DNA from: DASPJR01 sp035628505
Lineage (GTDB): Bacteria; Planctomycetota; SZUA-567; H5-PLA8
DNA: 20,786 nucleotides
Direction: 5' to 3'
Assembly (NCBI GenBank): GCA_035628505.1
Contig: DASPJR010000209.1
Coordinates: 1-20,786 of the forward strand
The stretch's first letter is position 1, and each line of letters opens with the position of its first letter. The notes under the pieces were generated by a model. It did no database searches and was not told the origin of the DNA. It worked only from the letters and a program-made list of their open reading frames with translations. Below, piece by piece: positions 6,211-12,570 of the stretch. Both the position numbers and the translations under genes were made by a program.

Positions 6211-7374
6211 ATGGAAATTTATTATTGCCAGGTCTGCGGCAAAAAGATTGACGGAGACGCGCTGCAGAGCGGGGACGCTGTGCGCCGCGGTTCCGATCAG
6301 GCGTTCTGCCGTGGTTGCCTGTCGAAGGCTTCCGCCGTACCCCCTCCTGCCAGGCCGGGAACGTCTGGATCGCGTGTGCCGCGCGTCTACGCACGTCCGG
6401 CAGAACGCGTTTCAGTTCGTGCGCCGGCGCAGCCGCAGATTTCAACCAAAACTTTTGCCATGATTGTACTGGGGCTCGGTGCCGCCACGCTCTTGCTCGG
6501 CGCGTTCTCGGCACTCAAAAAAGATGAGCCGGTCAAGAAGACTGAGACGTCGGCTCCGCCGGCCGTTTCGCCAGCTCCTGTGGCTCAGAAGAAAACTGCG
6601 CCTGCTCTCGAAACGCAGCCACCGTCCACAACCACTGCACAGGTCAGTCCTGAACAGGCAGCGGACTCGGCATACCGTGAATTGTTGAAGAACGCGGCAT
6701 CCCGATCCCCTGAAGCGCACATCGAAGCGCTCGAAAAATTCCTGAAGCAGTATCCCGCAGAGCTTGTTTCCGCTCGCGCGCGCGTGGAACTTACCCGGGC
6801 GAAAAAGCTGCAGAAGGTGCTGGCCGACGGCGTCCTGGCAATCGGCACAATGGAGCCGGACGAGAGCTGGGGTTTTCACAACGGCTCTGAATTCGGTCCG
6901 GCCAAAGGCGGCATGGAATGGGACCAGAACAAGCCGAAGGAAGGTGTGCAGAGCATGAAGCTGAGCGCCGACTTCACTCCCGGGGGCGCTTACGTGTGCA
7001 TATCACGCGACATCGTCACCGGGACGGCCGCAGACGTGCTGCCGGTGCTCGCGCAATCACAGGTGAAGAGCCTGCGCCTCTGGGTGAAAAGCCCTGTCGC
7101 GAAGAACATTGGACTGAGAATTAAAGATGCCCGCGAACAGACGCATCAGCAGGACGTTGAGTTCCAGCCCAGCCCCGATTGGCAGATGATCGAGGTTAAG
7201 AGCTTCACTTCCGGCGTCCGTTACAATCACTGGGGCGGCGTGAACGACGGCGTGTTCCACTGGCCCATTCGCGGGCTTGCAATCATGCTCACCAAAGGCG
7301 GCCTCGGCGATAAGCCTTCCGCCGAAATCTGGCTTGATCAGGTCGAGCTCGTCGTCGAAAAGTTATCGAAGTAA
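6211..7374 (+). CDS. Zinc-ribbon, membrane-anchored protein with carbohydrate-binding-like C-terminus
   Basis: The 387-residue product begins with a short zinc-ribbon-like unit: C6-x2-C9 and C33-x2-C36. A Pro-rich linker leads to one transmembrane helix at about 82-102 (FAMIVLGLGAATLLLGAF). A long Pro/Ala/Thr spacer follows, then a helical TPR-like segment (EAHIEALEKFLKQYP) at about 170-200. The last about 170 residues are beta-rich (SMKLSADFTPGG, SLRLWVKSPVAKNIGLRIKD, PDWQMIEVKSF, AEIWLDQVELVVEK) and resemble a galactose-binding or CBM-like jelly roll. The likely topology is a cytoplasmic zinc ribbon and an exported C-terminal domain. No enzyme motif is seen. The ATG at 6211 is chosen because the first Cys pair follows at once; its ribosome binding site (GAGAG) is weak. 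Domain naming is by appearance only. Confidence 0.75.
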   Translation: MEIYYCQVCGKKIDGDALQSGDAVRRGSDQAFCRGCLSKASAVPPPARPGTSGSRVPRVYARPAERVSVRAPAQPQISTKTFAMIVLGLGAATLLLGAFSALKKDEPVKKTETSAPPAVSPAPVAQKKTAPALETQPPSTTTAQVSPEQAADSAYRELLKNAASRSPEAHIEALEKFLKQYPAELVSARARVELTRAKKLQKVLADGVLAIGTMEPDESWGFHNGSEFGPAKGGMEWDQNKPKEGVQSMKLSADFTPGGAYVCISRDIVTGTAADVLPVLAQSQVKSLRLWVKSPVAKNIGLRIKDAREQTHQQDVEFQPSPDWQMIEVKSFTSGVRYNHWGGVNDGVFHWPIRGLAIMLTKGGLGDKPSAEIWLDQVELVVEKLSK

Positions 7375-7382
7375 CTCGCGCC

Positions 7383-7412
7383 GTGACCCGGCAGCTTTCC
7401 ATGTGGTAAATT
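7383..7412 (+). promoter_or_regulatory. Candidate promoter of the sigma/anti-sigma operon
   Basis: GTGACC (7383-7388) and TAAATT (7407-7412) are 18 nt apart, each with four consensus matches. ECF operons are often self-activated through a different promoter type, which I cannot recognise here. Confidence 0.3.
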
Positions 7413-7477
7413 ATTTCTAGCGACTTTTCGCGTTACACCTCGCACACGGCAGCGCACTTGACTGTAGAGGAGCTCGA

Positions 7478-8032
7478 ATGGCAGACAGCGAGCAGATCCA
7501 GGTCGATGCCGAACGCGTGCTGCAGTCACAGCTGAGCATGCTTCGCGGTTACCTGCGCCACCTGGTCGGATCATCAGACGACGCGGAAGACCTGGCGCAG
7601 GAAGTCTGCCTGGAGGTGCTGAAGAATCCCGGGATTCTCGTGCGCGGCGATGATTGCGGCGCATACCTGCGCGGCATCGCGCGTCACCTGGCCAGTCGCC
7701 ATCACAAGCGCGTCCAACGCAATGCGGTACTCGAAGAGTTTATCGAACTGGCCTGGTCAGTGGGCCGGCCCGACACTTCCGCAGACACTGCGGCAATTCC
7801 GGCCGAGGCAGCGATGGATGATCAGCAGCGCGCGTTGCAGCAATGCCTTGAGCAGATGCCGGAGCGCACGCGGGGAATGATCCTGATGCGCTACGATGAT
7901 GGCCTGAACTCAAATGAGATCGGATCGCGCATGAGTATCACCGGAGAAGCAGCGCGAATGGCTTTGGCGCGCGCGCGGCAGGCGCTGGCCAAATGCGTCA
8001 AGCAGCGGCTGGCTGTTTCGGGAGGCGCTTAA
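7478..8032 (+). CDS. ECF-type RNA polymerase sigma factor
   Basis: This 184-residue protein has the two ECF domains and no region 1.1 or 3. Sigma-2 is at about residues 12-80 (LRGYLRHLVGSSDDAEDLAQEVCLEVL, split here as DDAEDLAQEV; then YLRGIARHLASRHHKR). Sigma-4 is at about 112-176 (ALQQCLEQMPERTRGMILMR, EIGSRMSITGEAARMALARAR), which contains the helix-turn-helix that reads the -35 element. ECF factors direct RNA polymerase to small regulons controlled by a membrane anti-sigma factor. That partner appears to be the next gene, 3 nt downstream, which supports the reading. GAGGAG lies about 8 nt before the ATG. The target regulon cannot be deduced; the downstream pilC-like and phosphatase genes may or may not belong to it. 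Confidence 0.92.
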   Translation: MADSEQIQVDAERVLQSQLSMLRGYLRHLVGSSDDAEDLAQEVCLEVLKNPGILVRGDDCGAYLRGIARHLASRHHKRVQRNAVLEEFIELAWSVGRPDTSADTAAIPAEAAMDDQQRALQQCLEQMPERTRGMILMRYDDGLNSNEIGSRMSITGEAARMALARARQALAKCVKQRLAVSGGA

Positions 8033-8035
8033 AAC

Positions 8036-8458
8036 GTGAGCGCGGGTTGCGGATACTACCAGTCCGATTTCTGGCGCGCGCTGGACGGCGAACTGCCCGA
8101 AGCCGAGTCGACCGCGCTGGCCGTGCATCTGCGAACGTGCCCGGTTTGCCGCGGCGTCGCCGCCGCTTCGGTTGCCATGCACCGCCATTTGCTTGAGGTT
8201 ACAGAGCAACTGCAGTTGCCTGTGGAGAGGGGTTCCACCACGAAGGCTGCGTCTGTGGGCGCGCCTCGAGCGAGTTCTATCTCGAGAGCTGTGCGGATCG
8301 AACGCTTGCCGGCGCGCGTAATAGTAATTGACTGGCGATTGTTTGCGGTCGCAGCCTTAATTTTACTGACGGCTCTCGCCTGGGCACTGCCGGGCGGGGC
8401 CGCGGACGGCGCAATGGAACTGCGCCAGGCACTGCAGATCCGCTCGTTCTTGAACTGA
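8036..8458 (+). CDS. Zinc-finger anti-sigma factor, single-pass membrane
   Basis: The 140-residue product has the anti-sigma zinc motif H31-x3-C35-x2-C38 (HLRTCPVC) in an N-terminal helical domain, a variable linker, and one transmembrane helix at about 101-118 (RLFAVAALILLTALAWAL). Such ZAS-family proteins hold the cognate ECF sigma factor at the membrane until a signal releases it. The GTG start at 8036 is 3 nt after the sigma stop codon; GGAGG, inside the end of the sigma gene, serves as ribosome binding site, so the pair is translationally coupled. The part beyond the membrane is only about 20 residues, too short for a sensor domain. Release must therefore depend on another protein or on the cytoplasmic zinc site. 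Confidence 0.82.
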   Translation: MSAGCGYYQSDFWRALDGELPEAESTALAVHLRTCPVCRGVAAASVAMHRHLLEVTEQLQLPVERGSTTKAASVGAPRASSISRAVRIERLPARVIVIDWRLFAVAALILLTALAWALPGGAADGAMELRQALQIRSFLN

Positions 8459-8538
8459 GTCTCTTCCGCCGCAAGCTCGACGCGCTATCGCGTCAGCGTA
8501 TTTAGCCAAAGCAAATGCTACTGAAAAAGGAGCGCATC

Positions 8539-9648
8539 ATGCAGAGCGCATGGGTTGTGTCGCGGCCGCACGCAGTTCCTGCAAAACGAAAAGGTTTTTC
8601 GTTCAGCCTGCGCGTGAGTCAAAAGCACCTGACTGAGTTCACGCGCGAGTTTGCCACGCTGCTTGAGGCCGGCCTGCCGGTGGTGCGCAGCCTGGACATT
8701 CTATATGAGCAGCTTCCGCCTGGGCTTTTGCGCGATGCCGTGGGCGTGGTGAAGGAGGATGTGGAGGGTGGATCATCTCTGTCGGAGTCGCTGGGAAAAC
8801 ATCCGTTCGTGTTCGACAAGCTGTATGTCAACATGGTCCGTGCGGGTGAAGCGGGAGGTGTGCTGGATGAAATCTTCGCGCGGCTTGCAGACTACCGCGA
8901 AAAAGCACAGCGCCTGCAGCAGAAGATCCTCGGCGCGCTGCTTTACCCGGCGGCGGTGATCATCATTGCCGGGGCAATACTCGCCGGCATAATGATTTTC
9001 ATCATTCCAAAATTCGAGCAGATGTTTCGCGAAATGCAGCTGGGCGAATTGCCGCTGATGACGCAGGCGCTGATGGCGATCGCAAACTTGTGCGTCAGCT
9101 TCTGGTATGTGCTGATTCTGCTTCCTGTGCTCGCCGCTTTCGGCGTCAAGTTCGCGTCAAAGACCCCACGCGGGCGGCTGCTGATCGACACGTTTAAGTT
9201 GAAGCTGCCAGTGTTTGGACTGATCGTGTCAAAATCCTCCGTCAGCCGTTTCTGCCGCACATTGGGGACGTTGGTACAGTCAGGCGTGCCAATACTGGAA
9301 GCTTTGCAGATCATTCGGAACGCGACGGGGAATCAGGTGCTGGCCAATGCTTTTGAAAGCGTGCATGCCTCAATAAAGGAAGGCGACACCATCGCTGAGC
9401 CGCTGCGCCACGCCGGATGCTTCGATCATCTGGTCGTCAACATGGTCCACGTCGGGGAAGAGACGGGGCAACTCGACAAGATGCTGATCAAAGTCGCTGA
9501 CACGTATGACAATCAGGTCGACACGCTCGTCGGCGCGCTGATGAGCCTGCTCGAGCCGGCACTGATTGTCGGGATGGGCATCGCCGTCGGCTTTATCGTC
9601 ATCGGACTGTTCCTGCCGATCATCGTAATGATGAACGGGCTGCGGTAG
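8539..9648 (+). CDS. GspF/PilC-type inner-membrane platform protein
   Basis: This 369-residue protein has the duplicated T2SS-F fold: the first domain at about residues 25-145 (FTREFATLLEAGLPVVRSLDIL) and the second at about 225-350 (FCRTLGTLVQSGVPILEALQII). There are three hydrophobic stretches (around YPAAVIIIAGAILAGIMIFII, WYVLILLPVLAAFGV and LIVGMGIAVGFIVIGLFLPII). GspF/PilC forms the membrane platform of type II secretion and type IV pilus machines with an assembly ATPase. No ATPase, pilin or secretin gene is in the window, so it is separated from its partners here. I chose ATG 8539 over ATG 8515 because AAGGAG lies 6 nt before it. The size fits the family (about 350-410 residues). Confidence 0.93.
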   Translation: MQSAWVVSRPHAVPAKRKGFSFSLRVSQKHLTEFTREFATLLEAGLPVVRSLDILYEQLPPGLLRDAVGVVKEDVEGGSSLSESLGKHPFVFDKLYVNMVRAGEAGGVLDEIFARLADYREKAQRLQQKILGALLYPAAVIIIAGAILAGIMIFIIPKFEQMFREMQLGELPLMTQALMAIANLCVSFWYVLILLPVLAAFGVKFASKTPRGRLLIDTFKLKLPVFGLIVSKSSVSRFCRTLGTLVQSGVPILEALQIIRNATGNQVLANAFESVHASIKEGDTIAEPLRHAGCFDHLVVNMVHVGEETGQLDKMLIKVADTYDNQVDTLVGALMSLLEPALIVGMGIAVGFIVIGLFLPIIVMMNGLR

Positions 9649-9671
9649 AGCGCACGCCCAGGGTCCGTGTC

Positions 9672-10730
9672 ATGGCTCTGGCGCCGGCTGCGCTGCAGAG
9701 TAGCATCAGTTACATGCCTGCACCTCCGCTTGAAAGCCTGCTTGTTTCGTTGAGACGGCTGCATGAACAGATCCGCGATGCCGTCGTGTCGGCGTGTGAG
9801 CAGGCTGCGCTGGAGGATCTTTCGGGAATCGCGCACGACGCCGAAGGCGACACGATCTATGCAGTAGATCGCGTGAGCGAAGAGGTGCTGATCCGCTTTA
9901 TCGAAGCAGAAATCGCGCCGCTCGCGACGGTCGTGCTGATCGCCGAGGGGCTTGAAGGAGGGCGGATCGTCTTACCCCGTGGCCGCAGCGCGGATGAAGC
10001 TGCCTGGCGCATCATTGTCGATCCAATCGACGGTACCCGCGGGCTGATGTACCAGAAACGCAGCGCGTGGATTCTAACTGGTGTCGCACCCAATCGCGGT
10101 GAACAGACTGGGCTGCACGATATCGAACTGGCTGTGCAGACCGAGATTCCTCTTGTTAAGCAGCATCTCTGTGACGTGCTCTACGCAGTGAAGGGTGGGG
10201 GCTTGAAAGCCGAGCGGTACAATCGTCTCACCCAGGTGAAAACGCCGTTACAGCTTAAGCCGTCCGGGGCGCGCAGCGTCGCGCATGGCTTTGCAATGAT
10301 CAGCCGCTTTTTTCCGGGCGCCCGCGAAGAGCTTGCTGCAATCGACGAAGAAATCATGCTTGGCGCGCTCGGTCCTGTGCAGCGCGGCAAAGCGCACTGC
10401 TTTGAAGATCAGTACATCTCGACGGGCGGGCAACTCTATGAGCTGATTGCCGGCCGCGACCGCTTCGTGGCAGATATCCGCCCGCTGATGGAAAAGCTCC
10501 TCGCTCGGCGCGGGTTGGAACTGGGTATCTGCTGCCATCCTTACGATTTGTGCACGGAATTGCTGGCGCGCGAAGCCGGCGTTCTAATCACCGATCCGTC
10601 TGGCAACCAGCTTACTACACGCATGGATGTCGAAAGCGACGTCGCGTGGAGCGGCTATGCGAACATCCACATTCGCTCGCAGATCGAGCCGCTGCTACAG
10701 GCCGCATTGCGTAAACGGGCACTGCTGTGA
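9672..10730 (+). CDS. Inositol monophosphatase family protein
   Basis: The 352-residue product carries the metal-binding motifs of the lithium-sensitive sugar/inositol phosphatases. There is an AEG segment at about residue 95, DPIDGTRG beginning at D117, and a C-terminal PYDLCTELLAREAG corresponding to the usual WDxAAGxLLxxEAG. An early DTIYAVD matches the N-terminal substrate/metal region. These Mg2+-dependent enzymes remove phosphate from inositol phosphates, 3'-phosphoadenosine phosphates or fructose bisphosphate; the substrate here cannot be assigned. It is longer than E. coli SuhB (about 267), with an insertion between the second and third motifs (about 130-230). The start is uncertain between ATG 9672 and ATG 9714; neither has a clear ribosome binding site. 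It follows the pilC-like gene by 23 nt and may be co-transcribed. Confidence 0.85.
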   Translation: MALAPAALQSSISYMPAPPLESLLVSLRRLHEQIRDAVVSACEQAALEDLSGIAHDAEGDTIYAVDRVSEEVLIRFIEAEIAPLATVVLIAEGLEGGRIVLPRGRSADEAAWRIIVDPIDGTRGLMYQKRSAWILTGVAPNRGEQTGLHDIELAVQTEIPLVKQHLCDVLYAVKGGGLKAERYNRLTQVKTPLQLKPSGARSVAHGFAMISRFFPGAREELAAIDEEIMLGALGPVQRGKAHCFEDQYISTGGQLYELIAGRDRFVADIRPLMEKLLARRGLELGICCHPYDLCTELLAREAGVLITDPSGNQLTTRMDVESDVAWSGYANIHIRSQIEPLLQAALRKRALL

Positions 10731-10849
10731 TTGAAAATCCTGAAGAAAACCCAACTTTTTTCCTTAATCGGACTGGGCTAAACCCGTCAGGAACTTGTGC
10801 GAAAAAGGGTAGACTCTGGCAAAAGTAGGTTATAGTTGAGGCTGCCGCA

Positions 10850-10872
10850 GAGCCTTCCGGCTCCTTGGAGCC
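10850..10872 (+). promoter_or_regulatory. Two mutually exclusive leader hairpins
   Basis: GAGCC (10850-10854) pairs with GGCTC (10859-10863) around TTCC. Alternatively GGCTCC (10859-10864) pairs with GGAGCC (10867-10872) around TT. The two share the GGCTC strand and cannot form together. They lie in the leader of the following gene, about 27 nt before its start, downstream of a possible -10 sequence TATAGT at 10831-10836. A regulatory role is only possible. Confidence 0.35.
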
Positions 10873-10898
10873 CAACACCTGGTAGAGGAACGCCCGCC

Positions 10899-11540
10899 AT
10901 GCGCAAACTAAGCTTGATCGTCTCGTTATTCTGCTTCGTGGCAGTCTCCTGCAGTCTGCACGCTGCCGGCTTTAAAGGTGGCACGGGCGAGGCCGTGAAA
11001 GGCTGGGGCTCGCGCGACTTTGAAGGCGCAAAGACGGCCGGCCTGCCGATGATTATTTACATTTACGACCCGAGCAATAACAACAACTCGGTAGCGAACA
11101 ACATTGAGACAAAGGTGGTGGCGAGCGCCGAAGTCAAAGAAAAGATGCGCGGCTTTCTGACGATCAAGATTAAAACGGATGGCACTGATGTGAAAGGCTG
11201 GCCGGCGGAGATTCTCAGCCGCGCCGGAAAGGGCGCCGCGGTAGGCGTAATCTCCAGCGATTTTGCACAGATGCTGTTCCTGGACAAGACCACCGGCCGC
11301 GAAGGCATGACCTCCCAGGCGCTGCTGATGAACATTTTGAGCATCCAGAATTACGAAGAGAAAAAGAAGCTGATGGCTGACAAGAACGGCGGTGGAAAGA
11401 AAGAAGAGAAGGGCCTCATGCCCGAGAAGCAGGAAGAGAAGAAGACCGTTCCCGGCCTTGCTCTCGGAGACGAAAAAGACAAGAAGGACGCCAAGAAGGC
11501 CCCGGAAAAGAAGAAAGTCGCCGCGCCCGCAGACGAATAA
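10899..11540 (+). CDS. Exported thioredoxin-like protein without CxxC, Lys/Glu-rich tail
   Basis: This 213-residue protein has a Sec signal peptide (about residues 1-22, ending LHAAG). Residues about 35-140 resemble a thioredoxin-like fold by pattern: GLPMIIYIYD as the central strand, then ETKVVASAEVKEKMRGFLTIKI and a later strand AVGVISSDFAQMLFLDK. The position that would carry CxxC in a redox thioredoxin reads DPSNNN, so it should be redox-inactive. The last about 60 residues are low-complexity Lys/Glu/Asp with few hydrophobics, probably disordered. I chose ATG 10899 because it begins the signal peptide and has AGAGGA 9 nt upstream; the frame continues upstream but without signal-like sequence. 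Function unknown; the fold assignment is tentative. Confidence 0.7.
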   Translation: MRKLSLIVSLFCFVAVSCSLHAAGFKGGTGEAVKGWGSRDFEGAKTAGLPMIIYIYDPSNNNNSVANNIETKVVASAEVKEKMRGFLTIKIKTDGTDVKGWPAEILSRAGKGAAVGVISSDFAQMLFLDKTTGREGMTSQALLMNILSIQNYEEKKKLMADKNGGGKKEEKGLMPEKQEEKKTVPGLALGDEKDKKDAKKAPEKKKVAAPADE

Positions 11541-11567
11541 TAACGAATTCGATTCAGAGACATGTTC

Positions 11568-11596
11568 AAGCGGCCCGGAGACTCTCTGGGCCGCTT
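11568..11596. terminator. Hairpin between convergent genes
   Basis: AAGCGGCCC (11568-11576) pairs perfectly with GGGCCGCTT (11588-11596), loop of 11 nt. It lies between a plus-strand gene ending at 11540 and a minus-strand gene ending at 11644, where a bidirectional terminator is expected. Neither side has a proper U-tract, so the efficiency is doubtful. Confidence 0.45.
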
Positions 11597-11643
11597 CATT
11601 GAAACAAAAGCAAAAACCAGAATCAGATCGGATCCTAGTTCCG

Positions 11644-12570
11644 CTATTCCTCCATCATCATCTTTACTGGAATCTGGTGAACGCAATCCGAGCCGCTGGA
11701 AGGAAATTTCGCTTCGCTGAACCATTTCCGAATGGCCGCGTTCTGCAGTTCGCAGTCCATCTTCTTCACCGCTTCCACGCGCGTGGGCCGGCCGCCTTCG
11801 GCAGAAACCCACACCTTCCAAATGCTGCTACCCTGACAGGCAAGCCCATTGCGGCAAAGTCCTTCACGGCACGCCCGGGGATAAATCGGTTTTCCCTGGA
11901 GATTTAACACTGGAGCGGGTCCGGGAGCACGCAAGAGATTGACGGCGCGATCTAGGTGGCTCCCGCCGCCTTTTCTGCCGCGGCCAGTGCCTCCTGCACC
12001 GCCGCCCCGGCCTCCGGATTCGCCACTTGCGCCGCCGCCAGATGAAGCAACGCCCATTCTCTGACCGCTGCCACTGCCTTCGCCTGTACCAAAGCCGATC
12101 CCGATCGGTCCTGCTGCCAATGGACTATCGGTGCCGCTGGCGAGTGGACCACCACGCGCGCCGGAAGGGCTTCCTCCTGGAATTCCGGGATTCTCCAAGA
12201 TGGATACAGCCGGCAAAACTGAGTGACGCGCGGACGGAGCATCCAGCTCGTGAGGTTCTGGTGCGGCTAGAACGATGGAGGAATCAGTGTTGGACGAGAA
12301 TTGAACTGGCATATGAAGCACTGGTGGCTCAGGAACTGCGTCAACAAGGAGTTCGGGGCGGGGGAGGGCGACGGTAACTTCAAGCGGCCCGCTAATGAAC
12401 TCTTCGGCTCTGGTTCCACGCGCCTGATCCAGAGAAAAGAAAAGAACCGCCGCGTGCAGACCCGCGGCGGCGAGCACAAAGGGCAGCCACGGCGCAACGG
12501 CGGATGCGCGCCGCCGCGTTGCCGCGGGGCACATGTCCAACGGTTGTTCAAGTGCGCCTAGAACTGCCAT
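11644..12570 (-). CDS. TonB-family energy transducer with Cys-rich C-terminus
   Basis: The 308-residue product has an N-terminal membrane anchor (about 27-47) with His39 in GLHAAVLFFS, placed like the conserved TonB His. A linker of Pro/Val-rich then Gly/Ser-rich sequence (about 120-205) follows, and a C-terminal domain beginning NLQGKPIYPRACREGL, which matches the TonB/YPxxA start. TonB couples the ExbB-ExbD proton motor to outer-membrane receptors. Two oddities: the periplasmic linker is mostly Gly/Ser rather than the classical Pro-Lys, and the C-terminal domain has five cysteines (234, 239, 245, 273, 296). The ATG at 12570 lies inside the last codons of the receptor gene (13-nt overlap) and has GGAG 5 nt upstream, so it is co-expressed with that receptor under the B12 riboswitch. 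No exbB or exbD is in the window. Confidence 0.8.
   Translation of the reverse strand: MAVLGALEQPLDMCPAATRRRASAVAPWLPFVLAAAGLHAAVLFFSLDQARGTRAEEFISGPLEVTVALPRPELLVDAVPEPPVLHMPVQFSSNTDSSIVLAAPEPHELDAPSARHSVLPAVSILENPGIPGGSPSGARGGPLASGTDSPLAAGPIGIGFGTGEGSGSGQRMGVASSGGGASGESGGRGGGAGGTGRGRKGGGSHLDRAVNLLRAPGPAPVLNLQGKPIYPRACREGLCRNGLACQGSSIWKVWVSAEGGRPTRVEAVKKMDCELQNAAIRKWFSEAKFPSSGSDCVHQIPVKMMMEE

Noticed and set aside
8479..8494. GACGCG/CGCGTC hairpin after the anti-sigma gene
   Set aside because: Only 6 bp and no U-tract; too weak to call a terminator.
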